Shown here piece after piece: positions 19,834 through 29,230 of a stretch of 58,239 nucleotides of DNA. This DNA is from Trichomonas tenax (lineage: Eukaryota; Parabasalia; Trichomonadida; Trichomonadidae): the NCBI GenBank assembly GCA_023091735.1, contig JALKBU010000230.1, positions 1 to 58,239 on the forward strand, written 5' to 3'. The first letter of the stretch is position 1. Every line of letters starts with the position of its first letter. The position numbers and the translations under genes are program-made. The notes under the pieces were generated by a model that saw only the letters and a program-made list of their open reading frames with translations, was not told where the DNA came from and did no database searches.

Positions 19834-20607
19834 TTAATAAACAAAAGGAATTATTCTCTTCTTCGTCAATACGACTTTCCCGAACTCGGCGATGTACTTC
19901 TCGTATATCTTGTGTGCGCGAGGGACGAGGTTTGCGATTGTCCACCAGACGAAGACGAGTCCAGATGCAGACATCGTCATCACAGAGAATCCTGTCCACT
20001 CGACGATCTCGCCGAAGTAGTTCGCAGATGTGACGTACTTGTAGAAACCTCTGTTCGGGAGGTAGTGCTTCGTGTCTCCTGGCTTCCTCAAGTTCCTGAT
20101 GACGCTGTCGCTGTGTATGTTGATCGACATTCCTGCGACGAAGAGCAGCAATCCGACGATGAAGTGCAGTGAGAATATGCTGTCAGATGTGTAGTCTTTC
20201 TCGAAGAATATGCAGCATCCCTGCATGTATCCGTTGCATGTGTTGAAGACTGCGCCCATCATCATGACAGACAATGGCATCACAGACTTTCCCTTTATGA
20301 GGAGAGGGAATATGAACGACCTCTGGAAGTAGTGTGCCTGGAACGCTAAGAAGAAGAGCGTTGTCATCAACGACTTTCTCTCCGAGAAGAAGAACATGAG
20401 ACACATTACTATGAAGACAGGGCACTCCATCACGACCCATGCGACTTTGTTGTTGATCGAAGGACCCCACGTCTTGTTCGCGAACTTTCCGTAACCAGCA
20501 GTTATGAAGAAAAGCGCGATGAATATTGCGAGTGCGATGACAGACATCACTGCCATGTAACAGTCGAGTTTGTGTCCACTGAGGACGAGCATTTCGAAGT
20601 TCATCAT
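19834..20607 (-). CDS. Steroid 5-alpha-reductase family membrane enzyme
   Basis: 257 aa from ATG 20607, matching the about 259 aa of SRD5A1. Several membrane helices. NKVAWVVMECPVF (near residue 55) corresponds to the AAWVVQELP block of SRD5A1. The C-terminal NADPH-binding half has HYLPNRGFYKYVTSANYFGE (from about 181), then HKIYEKYIAEFGK and a final KRIIPFVY, the diagnostic C-terminal signature. The family reduces a C4-C5 double bond in 3-oxo-delta4-steroids, or the enoyl step of fatty-acid elongation in relatives, in the ER membrane. The natural substrate here is unknown; trichomonads do not make sterols de novo, so scavenged host steroid or lipid is possible. Codon use is richer in C-ending codons than the neighbours. 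Ends TAA-A. Confidence 0.88.
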   Translation of the reverse strand: MMNFEMLVLSGHKLDCYMAVMSVIALAIFIALFFITAGYGKFANKTWGPSINNKVAWVVMECPVFIVMCLMFFFSERKSLMTTLFFLAFQAHYFQRSFIFPLLIKGKSVMPLSVMMMGAVFNTCNGYMQGCCIFFEKDYTSDSIFSLHFIVGLLLFVAGMSINIHSDSVIRNLRKPGDTKHYLPNRGFYKYVTSANYFGEIVEWTGFSVMTMSASGLVFVWWTIANLVPRAHKIYEKYIAEFGKVVLTKKRIIPFVY

Positions 20608-20612
20608 CACTA

Positions 20613-20624
20613 AATGATTTATGA
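20613..20624 (-). promoter_or_regulatory. Initiator-like boxes of the reductase gene
   Basis: Reading on the minus strand, TCATA (20624-20620) and TCATT (20617-20613) lie 6-17 nt before ATG 20607. They argue that the open frame upstream to 20724 is not translated. Confidence 0.55.
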
Positions 20625-20833
20625 GATGATTCGGATTTTCGTAATTTTTTGAAAGGATAGAAAATTGAGAGGAAATTTTCATTATATAATCCAAAAACAA
20701 TTTGATTATTTTGAACATTGACACAAACTCTCATGCACTATCAAATAAAATCATTTAATCAAAACGTTCATTTGACAAGAATTCAAATAAAAAGTAAGAT
20801 AAAACATAAAGAATAATGATTTACAAAACAAAT

Positions 20834-23800
20834 TTAATTGATAGGGAATGGAATTATATGAACGGATCCATCCGTTAATGTTGCTATGAGAGATCTTGAG
20901 CCCCATGGTTCAATATTGATGCAATCGCCGATCTTCTCGCACAGTTTGATCATCTTATTAGGGAATGGAGCCTCAAACATGTAAATTTCTTGATTTGAAT
21001 TTGAGCAAATAATATAATCAAATCCGTTCAAATCCGAGTACGTGCAAACGCAAGTTGGAACTCTGTCGATTGGATAATCAGTTACCAGCTCTCCATTGCA
21101 AGTATAAACGCATACTTTGGCTGATAAGTTAGAATTATCACTGCCTTCGCAGAATGCGACAATAAAACCCCAGCTGCGGGTGACAACAATCTTTGTGCAA
21201 ATAAATGAACCGAGACTCAAAATTTGTGTAACATTCTTGGATATAATTGAAACAATAAATATTTCACCTTCTCGAGTTCCTACAGCAATGATATGGAAGA
21301 TCGCAGAAACAGCCATTGTTTCAATGATTCCTGCGCTGAGTTGAATTGAGAATATCATAGACTCGCTTTGTTTATAGATGGAGATCATTGAGTCTGTCAA
21401 TGCAAACGCCATGAGGCTTCTTGAGTAATCGTATGCTGCGATATTAGAGTGGAAAGTTGTTTCAGTGCATTTCTCGCTTTTTTCGAGAGAAATGAAGAAA
21501 ACTCTATCTTTCTTATTTCCAATAATAAGAATCTTAGTTGGAGAAATTGGAATCATAATGTTCAAATTGTCTGACATATTTTCGAGTGCCTTTTGCATCT
21601 CAAATTGCTTTTCGTTGACCAATTGTGTTGATTCCTTTTCAGGACTGTGGCGTGCAGAGCGAACAATTCCCTTTGAGTCAACAGTCAAGACAGTGAATTC
21701 ATCACTTTCTTTCTTGATAACACACATGCACTTGAGATCTGGAGCTATTGGATTCATAACGACGTGCTTGAGTGGCTTCTTTGCCACGACTTTTCTTTGA
21801 GGGTGGAATGACTTGAAAAGCTGAGTGGGAACAATGCCCTTTGATGGATTAGATCCATCATAAAGGGATGGCTCGAATTTGTTAAGATCGCTTCTCATGT
21901 TTCCGAATATTAAGTCTATCCAGCGATGCAACTCGTTTGAAACTGCTTCGCTTTCCAAGATCTTTCTGTGGAGATAAACAAACATAAAAGGTGAATCATT
22001 TGCCCAAACTGGAAGTTTCATTCCTTCGAATGCTTCAGGCATGAAGAAGAATTCTGGGCAAAGCTCTTCGTAATTGCTCATCGTCTCAGTTGACATCTTG
22101 TACTCTTCTTGGATCGACATTGGTTTCCTGGTTGCAAGAGATCCAAATGGCTGAATCCTCGCGAGATACTGACAGACTCGTTGAGGCGTGGAATTCCATT
22201 TCTCGTAGAGCCACTTTGTATCTTTTGCACGCTTAGCGAGGATTTTGAGTCTTGATGGATTGATTGTGCCAATTGGTTTAGAGAGATCTCTTAAGTACTT
22301 CGATTTGATGACATTGAACTCAGGAGTGAACTCGATTTCTGCTTTATCGTAATTGTTCAAAAGCCATGGCATAACAGGATACTGACTGAGGGACTGGAAT
22401 GTTCTTCCTGAGAATTGGTTAAGCGCCATCAAATATTCAAAGCTCGAGATTCTTCCAGTGACCCACTTCTTTGTGTAATCTGTGGATGCAAAGAAGTCGA
22501 TTGTGCTTGTAAGTTGGATTGGCAATTTAAGTGAAGGAAGTGACTTCGAGTTAAAGAAATAAATCATATCAAGTGCAGACTTCTTTCCATTCAAATTCAG
22601 CAAAATGCTGGAACCAGTGTTGAGATATATCTCGATGAAATTATAATTCTTTCCAGCAGGCTTGAGAAGAACATATATAATCTTCTTGAACTTGATAACA
22701 CGAACTGTTGGATCGAGTTTACGTCTGAAGAGTAAACAATCAGTGCAGATGTCAACAGTTATGTTTGTCGTTGTATTTACTGTGATGAGTTCGCATGTGA
22801 ATTCTTCTTGAATAATTGGAAATTCAGACATAGTTATATGTGATTCTTGAGAGTAACTCTCTTCAGTGTCGTCACCTCGATCATAGAACACGTTTGAGTT
22901 TTGCTTGGCAGGACGAGCATACACATCTTTGAGCTTCATAGGAATGCTGAATGCACAATTGATCATCAAGCGCTTCTTTTGGATCTGCTCTGTGTCGATT
23001 TTTACTGAGTTGTACCATGGATATCCTTTGATTGTCTGTCTACTCCAGAATTTGCGCCACTTCTGCCTATCAGAGTGCTGCATTGAGATGCTCTTGATCA
23101 GCAATTCCTGAGTGCCCTCGATCATAGAGTTGAGAATAGGATCGTGAGTTATATCATGTGCAGACATTGCATTCCTTGTGAGGATGCCAATATACTCAAC
23201 ATAACTTGCAGCATAGTTTGAACAAGCATCACCTCTAACGATCATAGAAAGCGCAAGATCAGCATTCTTAAGCAATTCACCATATGGCATCTTCACCGAT
23301 GGAAGAATTTCTCTATTGAACTTTGTTGCGAAGGAGTTAAAGATACAATGCTCAGGAAGAAGCTTAATGTTCATGACAGGCAATTTCATAATTTCGTATG
23401 GCTTCTCAGAGTTTGTTTTGAGGAGATATGAACATATAAGAGCAGCTGTTGATCTATGATGCCTGAGAGTGAAGTATGAGAAAACGTCAAGAGCAAGTTC
23501 GGCCAGTTTAATATCTGTCCAGTTTCCGATTGAATCACACATGAGACCAAACCTTCTCTTGGTGATAGTTGCCATCAATTTAGTGTGAATGATGTGATAG
23601 CTATTCTCTTCAAGCATTTCTTTCTTAAATTCGCTCAAAAGGAGCTTATATGGAGGATCAAATGTTTTGTTGTTTCCATTTGAAGATTTGATTCTTACGA
23701 TATTCTTGCAAGTATCAAACAATATGTTTGGTGTTAAAATCGAGACTTTCTTTTGTGGTGGTCTCTTTAATATGATCCTTGAATCAAGAAGTTGCTTGCG

Positions 23801-26800
23801 AATGATCTGGCTCATCATCATTGTTGGCTGAGGAGGCGGTGGGACTTCAGGCAATCCATCAGGAGGAAGTGAAGAAGTCTGAGGTGGAGGAGGCGGTGGT
23901 GGAACAGAAGCATTTGGAACGGGTTCGTTCCTTTCTTCCTCTTCATCTTCTGCATCATTTGATAAATGAAGCGATGAAAGTGCGGCAGAGTCAATTTGAT
24001 CGGGAATTAATTCGACTTGGCCGCCATATGTATGTTGGCATAGCTTTCCAAGTGTTTTCATTGTTGGAGCAACATAGTTGCATGGTTTTGTGAATAAGAA
24101 CGATCTCATAATTGCTAGGAAAGCATCTGCTTCTGATACCGATGTTTGAGCGGGCGATGGATCGAATAGTATTGAAATGCGAGTAACAAACTCACGACTG
24201 ATTGATATTGTGTTAAGTTCAAGTGATCTAGAAACAAAATCAAGCATGTAATAGAAGTTTGGCCACAAACTTGGTCCACATTTCATGATAAACTCAAGAA
24301 TATCACTACGCATTCCTTGGTAAATGCAATACGAATAACATGTATAGATCGAAGAGAACTTTTTCTTCGCATACAAATCACGTGAAGGCGGGAACTGTGT
24401 GAATACTTTCATGCAGTACTTAATGTCTGCACATGTGAAGTATGAAAGCAATGGGAAGAATAATGGCTCAGATAAGCAAACGGAGTAAATCTTATCAAAG
24501 AATTCATCCGTTATAAGGCATGTTGGGAGTTGAGCTATAATTGCACCAATTTGCTCATCCAATATGAATGATTTCACAACGGAATTGATGGATTTAATGG
24601 CTTTGTGGAGTGCGATAATAATATCATAATCAAGTGTTGCAACAAGGTTGCACAAAAGTGGAAGATGAGAATAGTCAATTTCCATGTTTTCGCATACAAT
24701 GCAGGTGAGGAATTCCAATAGATCGAGAATTTGTGGCTTTTCGCCGTTTGTAATAATTTGATTAATTACAAGATTGATGTCGTCTGTTGTAACATAAGAC
24801 TTTAAGGCTTCAGCAGCCGATAACATATTCTTTCGAATCTCTGCAATTACTTCCTGTGAATGCGGAGGTAATTTCGATGAAATTATTCCTCCTTCAACTG
24901 GATGATAGAAGATATTGGATCTGAGCCAGTTAAGTAACTTCTTAATTGGATAAAGCTCATTGCATATGCTTGGATAGCCTGTAAATACAACGTTTGCCCA
25001 ATGATTAGTGATTCGAGAGAAATCAGCAGAATCCATCCAAAGCTCGAAGTTCAAAATAATTGTCGACAAGAAACTCATGTATGTATCCTGTGGAAGAACA
25101 ACAAGCATGTTATAGAATCCTTGATAAAGCTCATAAGTTCTATTAGCTGGCGATAATTGCTCGAGCAAATGAACAATAATGAAGAATCCTTCATTCTTCA
25201 TGAAATCGATCTGAGATCGTGTGCAAGTTGGTAGAAGCTTACCAAGCAAGAACGTAATCATGCTTTGCCCATTCTCGAATTTAGATCCATCAGGGAAAGG
25301 CATGTCAAGCTCACCATATAGCGGCAGAAGAACAGAAATACCAATACGAGTTGATAAAATGTTGAGAAAACTGTCCGAACTCTGGCAAATAGGTGGATTG
25401 TGATAGATTTTATATTGCTTTGCTTCAGGATAAATCTTCATTCCAACTCTATCGCCTTCTTTTACAGGCTTTAGCCAGATTATCAATTCATCAATTGTCG
25501 GTACTTCTTTGACACTTATATTAAACAACTCTAATGGATTTTGTACAGAACTGAATACTCCAAATGGGCCAATCATTCCTCCAAAGGAACTTGGATTTTT
25601 CTCATATGAATACTGCAACAATGCTTTGCCTGGTTTAATTGTTGGTATCTTGAATGTTTGAATCTTCTTGTTTTCATCATCGATGTAGAATGCAACCTCA
25701 TACTTCTCGTACTTTTGATCCAAGTTGAATGTGAAAAGCATTGGGAACCAGCGCCCTATTGGACAAATAATTTGTGATGGACCAATTCTCATTGTTCCGT
25801 TATATGTTATGGATCCAGCAATGCATTGATCGATTATATTGATGCTTATTGTCGTTCCGGCTTCATCAGCAACAGAGAAAAGAACAGAATCCTCCTGCGT
25901 ATTATTGATGAAGAACCAACCAAAAATATTGCACAAGTTAAGTATCTCAATAGGGAGTCCTTGGATCTGCATTGTCTCTGTTGATAATGTATATCCGACT
26001 TCTGGGAGATTATAATACTCATCGATCATTGATGTGATAAATTTAATGGCTTGTGGCTGGTAATTGAGTCTATACTTCTCTTCAACTGGCCAGAACAGGC
26101 TGATAAAACGATTTACAACTGTGCCACTGCAAATTTCACTTGAGATCAGTTTGAGAATTTCAAAGGCAAGATTAACAGATTCAGGAGATTTCATCTCTTT
26201 AATCATATCGATTAGCTTGATGTCTGTTGTTCCTTTATGGAAAGTTCGCTTGTTATCAGGAACATTAACGATTAATTTCTTTAAGTATTTGAGAATGTTA
26301 TATGCTTGTCGTGACTTCTCGAACACTTCTAGCAAAAGATTAATTGCACTTGGACGAATTACGACAAAAGTGTTTTGTGTAGATTTAATTGGTGATCCTT
26401 TAGCTATTTCTAATATCTTGTGAAGAACAAAAAGTGGAGGCTCATCTCCATACACTCTCTTAATGCCGAGTCTAAGCTTTGTGAACTCACTTCTTGAGAA
26501 TTCAACGTGCTCAGATATAGCAATCATAATGGAAAGAGTTTCTGATATAATTTGTTCAGATATTAATGATTTTGAAAGATCTGCTGTCTTCTCAACAATC
26601 CACATGATTGTCTTCTGGAAACTTTTAATGTATGTCTTCTTAAACAATATAATGGAGCAAATCAGCTTGACGTATTCAAGGTAATATGCACACATATCCC
26701 GTGTTAAAAGTGGTTTCTCAACAAGTTTATGAATGTTTGATTTAATTCTATGAATTAATTCATTATTTGGTAATTGTGTGGGTCCATTGATATATTTGGC

Positions 26801-28453
26801 TATATTTGAAAGCAAAAATTGTGTCATGCTGCTTTGTTCAGCAAACTTAAAGACAAGATCCAAGAAATTGTTTTGATCCATTAAATAATCCGCAAAGAAC
26901 GTCACTCGAAGAAATCTTTCGAGTAAATACAACAACGCAAGTCTTAGCTGTGTAATTGGGAACTTGTTTTCTTCTGTGATCTCAACTTGCATTGATTTAT
27001 TAAATAAGCGGCAATAATATTCTGCTGTGATGAATTTGGAGTTAAACATGTAATCTGGGAGTTGAATAATACGAAGTATTAACTCACTGAACAATAATGG
27101 GAACTGGAATAGAAAATCGAAAATTAATTTGATTTTTTCGAAGTCATTTGAAATAAGAAGCATTGTAACTTCTTGCCTGATCGAACTTACTGCGCTAAAG
27201 TGAGGAAATTGGCTATAAACAGTCATTCTTGGATCGAATAAAGCAGATGTAAAGAAAGTTCCTATTTTAGGCACGAAGAACTTTCTTGTTTGTGTGAGCC
27301 TGAGTGCAAACACATAGGCAGCAATAAGATCCAATAAAAATGGAGAATCTGCATTTTCTTTGAGTTGCATGATAACTGTCTCAATAAAAGCAGGCGGAAA
27401 TGTAGAATCTGTTGAAAGTAACTCAGCTGTTGCTTGGCAGAACTCCACGATGTCAGGATCAATGAAATGATCGATTGAATCTGAATTGAAATTTGGCAAT
27501 GTGCAAACATCAGGAATTCCTTCTAATAACGAACCACTAGATACACTTACGTTGTCTTCAACGATATCCATTTTGTATAACTCACAATTATCAGTGTTAT
27601 CAATAATGCAAATGCGCTGTTTTGAAATTATCAGATCCTTCATCACATAAGGAAGAGAAACAACGAAAGGTAATATCAAAACTCTTCCTGTAACTTGGAC
27701 AATAATTGCTAAAATACGTAAAGCGGGAACAGTAGGTTTCACTTGTGGATCACAAATCAAACGAATGAATCCATCAATGTCATCCTTAGTAAATCGATTT
27801 TTGCATTTTGTGAAAACTAATTCTGCATTTTTAATAAAAGTTTCAAACATTTGCTTCTTATCAAGAACGTATTGTGCGATTGGTGTTAGTAAAGAAAATG
27901 CTGATTTTGGTAAATCGACGTTATCTATTATAAATGAACGTAAATTTGTTATATATTGAGAAATATCAGGTGAACGAATAATAATCCCCGAAAAATCGTA
28001 TAACGAAACGAAAGCAGATGCTGCTAAATGCCTTATTTCGAGTGAAAATGTTGAATTAGGTTGTGCAATTATATTTTTGAGTAATTCGAAAATGAGAGAA
28101 ACGTGTTCAGAGTTATTTTCGGAAATTACAAGAGAAATGTATGTATTTAACGTAATAATTGAAGTATATTTCGGAATATTCAACATAATTGGAAAAGATG
28201 CCATGATTTTCGTAGCTAGAGAGATATCAAATGGATAACTCCATGGAACTTCCTTAAATGCATCTACTATTCTCGTATTTTCATCTAATTGTTTAACAAT
28301 TCTCGAGATAATATCTTGATTAAGAATAGGAAAGATTAGAGGTGGATTTGAATCTTTAACAATAGGAGGAAGCTGGTTAACATCATTTCCAAGATCGCAG
28401 CTCAGACCTAATATTTCCTGAAAAAGCTTTGGAATAGGAAGAAAATCATTCAT
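20834..28453 (-). CDS. BEACH-WD40 protein (neurobeachin/LYST family)
   Basis: 2,539 aa in one uninterrupted frame. The N-terminal 1,500 residues are helical ARM/HEAT-like sequence, with a concanavalin-like lectin segment at about 830-940 (FGWFFINNTQEDSVLF to FYIDDENKK). A polyproline stretch follows (about 1515-1545, VPPPPPPPQ). A PH-like domain lies at about 1875-1985. The BEACH domain spans about 1990-2225, with WVTGRISSFEYLMALNQFSG, YPVMPWLL, LRDLSKPIG, PFGSLATR and ELHRWIDLIFG; the WIDLIFG block is diagnostic. The C-terminal 300 residues are WD40-like. Family members are cytosolic scaffolds for vesicle fusion, fission and lysosome or secretory traffic. The full domain order is present, so it appears functional. 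Its ATG lies 66 bp from a divergent small open frame. Confidence 0.93.
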   Translation of the reverse strand: MNDFLPIPKLFQEILGLSCDLGNDVNQLPPIVKDSNPPLIFPILNQDIISRIVKQLDENTRIVDAFKEVPWSYPFDISLATKIMASFPIMLNIPKYTSIITLNTYISLVISENNSEHVSLIFELLKNIIAQPNSTFSLEIRHLAASAFVSLYDFSGIIIRSPDISQYITNLRSFIIDNVDLPKSAFSLLTPIAQYVLDKKQMFETFIKNAELVFTKCKNRFTKDDIDGFIRLICDPQVKPTVPALRILAIIVQVTGRVLILPFVVSLPYVMKDLIISKQRICIIDNTDNCELYKMDIVEDNVSVSSGSLLEGIPDVCTLPNFNSDSIDHFIDPDIVEFCQATAELLSTDSTFPPAFIETVIMQLKENADSPFLLDLIAAYVFALRLTQTRKFFVPKIGTFFTSALFDPRMTVYSQFPHFSAVSSIRQEVTMLLISNDFEKIKLIFDFLFQFPLLFSELILRIIQLPDYMFNSKFITAEYYCRLFNKSMQVEITEENKFPITQLRLALLYLLERFLRVTFFADYLMDQNNFLDLVFKFAEQSSMTQFLLSNIAKYINGPTQLPNNELIHRIKSNIHKLVEKPLLTRDMCAYYLEYVKLICSIILFKKTYIKSFQKTIMWIVEKTADLSKSLISEQIISETLSIMIAISEHVEFSRSEFTKLRLGIKRVYGDEPPLFVLHKILEIAKGSPIKSTQNTFVVIRPSAINLLLEVFEKSRQAYNILKYLKKLIVNVPDNKRTFHKGTTDIKLIDMIKEMKSPESVNLAFEILKLISSEICSGTVVNRFISLFWPVEEKYRLNYQPQAIKFITSMIDEYYNLPEVGYTLSTETMQIQGLPIEILNLCNIFGWFFINNTQEDSVLFSVADEAGTTISINIIDQCIAGSITYNGTMRIGPSQIICPIGRWFPMLFTFNLDQKYEKYEVAFYIDDENKKIQTFKIPTIKPGKALLQYSYEKNPSSFGGMIGPFGVFSSVQNPLELFNISVKEVPTIDELIIWLKPVKEGDRVGMKIYPEAKQYKIYHNPPICQSSDSFLNILSTRIGISVLLPLYGELDMPFPDGSKFENGQSMITFLLGKLLPTCTRSQIDFMKNEGFFIIVHLLEQLSPANRTYELYQGFYNMLVVLPQDTYMSFLSTIILNFELWMDSADFSRITNHWANVVFTGYPSICNELYPIKKLLNWLRSNIFYHPVEGGIISSKLPPHSQEVIAEIRKNMLSAAEALKSYVTTDDINLVINQIITNGEKPQILDLLEFLTCIVCENMEIDYSHLPLLCNLVATLDYDIIIALHKAIKSINSVVKSFILDEQIGAIIAQLPTCLITDEFFDKIYSVCLSEPLFFPLLSYFTCADIKYCMKVFTQFPPSRDLYAKKKFSSIYTCYSYCIYQGMRSDILEFIMKCGPSLWPNFYYMLDFVSRSLELNTISISREFVTRISILFDPSPAQTSVSEADAFLAIMRSFLFTKPCNYVAPTMKTLGKLCQHTYGGQVELIPDQIDSAALSSLHLSNDAEDEEEERNEPVPNASVPPPPPPPQTSSLPPDGLPEVPPPPQPTMMMSQIIRKQLLDSRIILKRPPQKKVSILTPNILFDTCKNIVRIKSSNGNNKTFDPPYKLLLSEFKKEMLEENSYHIIHTKLMATITKRRFGLMCDSIGNWTDIKLAELALDVFSYFTLRHHRSTAALICSYLLKTNSEKPYEIMKLPVMNIKLLPEHCIFNSFATKFNREILPSVKMPYGELLKNADLALSMIVRGDACSNYAASYVEYIGILTRNAMSAHDITHDPILNSMIEGTQELLIKSISMQHSDRQKWRKFWSRQTIKGYPWYNSVKIDTEQIQKKRLMINCAFSIPMKLKDVYARPAKQNSNVFYDRGDDTEESYSQESHITMSEFPIIQEEFTCELITVNTTTNITVDICTDCLLFRRKLDPTVRVIKFKKIIYVLLKPAGKNYNFIEIYLNTGSSILLNLNGKKSALDMIYFFNSKSLPSLKLPIQLTSTIDFFASTDYTKKWVTGRISSFEYLMALNQFSGRTFQSLSQYPVMPWLLNNYDKAEIEFTPEFNVIKSKYLRDLSKPIGTINPSRLKILAKRAKDTKWLYEKWNSTPQRVCQYLARIQPFGSLATRKPMSIQEEYKMSTETMSNYEELCPEFFFMPEAFEGMKLPVWANDSPFMFVYLHRKILESEAVSNELHRWIDLIFGNMRSDLNKFEPSLYDGSNPSKGIVPTQLFKSFHPQRKVVAKKPLKHVVMNPIAPDLKCMCVIKKESDEFTVLTVDSKGIVRSARHSPEKESTQLVNEKQFEMQKALENMSDNLNIMIPISPTKILIIGNKKDRVFFISLEKSEKCTETTFHSNIAAYDYSRSLMAFALTDSMISIYKQSESMIFSIQLSAGIIETMAVSAIFHIIAVGTREGEIFIVSIISKNVTQILSLGSFICTKIVVTRSWGFIVAFCEGSDNSNLSAKVCVYTCNGELVTDYPIDRVPTCVCTYSDLNGFDYIICSNSNQEIYMFEAPFPNKMIKLCEKIGDCINIEPWGSRSLIATLTDGSVHIIPFPIN

Positions 28454-28519
28454 TCAAATTTTATAAAGAGTATATTTATTTACTTATTCAAAGAATAATT
28501 CGAATTCAGTTTAAATATT

Positions 28520-28603
28520 ATGTCAGCTTCAGATTTTGCAAATGATCAGTTTCAAATTGTCCCGAAAGTGAAATCTGCCGGCAGAGATTTGAAAGAGTGG
28601 TGA
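28520..28603 (+). other. Small open frame (27 codons), possible short gene or remnant
   Basis: ATG 28520 to TGA, reading MSASDFANDQFQIVPKVKSA and seven more residues. The stretch 28555-28660 is more GC-rich than the surroundings and stays open in another frame for about 18 more codons (VVRSEPEELINAEFGEKN). This suggests a short gene with a frameshift or a truncated gene copy. It contains the palindrome TCTGCCGGCAGA. No family recognised. Confidence 0.25.
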
Positions 28604-29230
28604 GGAGTGAACCCGAAGAACTAATTAATGCTGAATTCGGGGAAAAAAATTAATGGAATTTTGGAAGATGCGTGATTATGGTCTGGCAACATCAAGCATA
28701 GATAACCCATGATAATTCCTTAATGCTTTTAAATACTATAGTGCTCCATATTGAAATATTTCCAAAAAAACAAAAAAATAATGCTATTTTCTGTTCTAAT
28801 CACAGAATAGTCGGTTTAGACATGTATGTTAGAGAATGGAATGATTTAACACAATCGTTATAATCAATATCTCAACTTCAAAAATATACGAATTTGTTGA
28901 GTTTTCATGCAATTGCCATACTGCATAAAATTCACTAGGAAAGTAATTTCATAATGAAGCATCATTGAAAGAATGAATTAATTTCAAAAATGAAAAATAA
29001 GTCAATTTATCTTTGATCTAGTAGGAAATAATCAGGCTAATTGACATACTGATGATATGTTCCATCTTTATGGCGACTGAAAAAGATATTTTGAAATTTA
29101 AAATATCGAAATATAAGTCCGTTGACCAAAATTTCAATGTAAAAATAATTTTTAAGCTATGGAAAGTCTAATCATAGAATGCTGAGTTCGGTTGGATTTT
29201 ATAAGAAAAAGAACGTTATAAGATTTTGGA
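28604..29230. other. Intergenic, no gene seen
   Basis: About 630 bp, AT-rich after 28660. No RNA gene, repeat or initiator box noticed close to ATG 29231. Confidence 0.5.
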
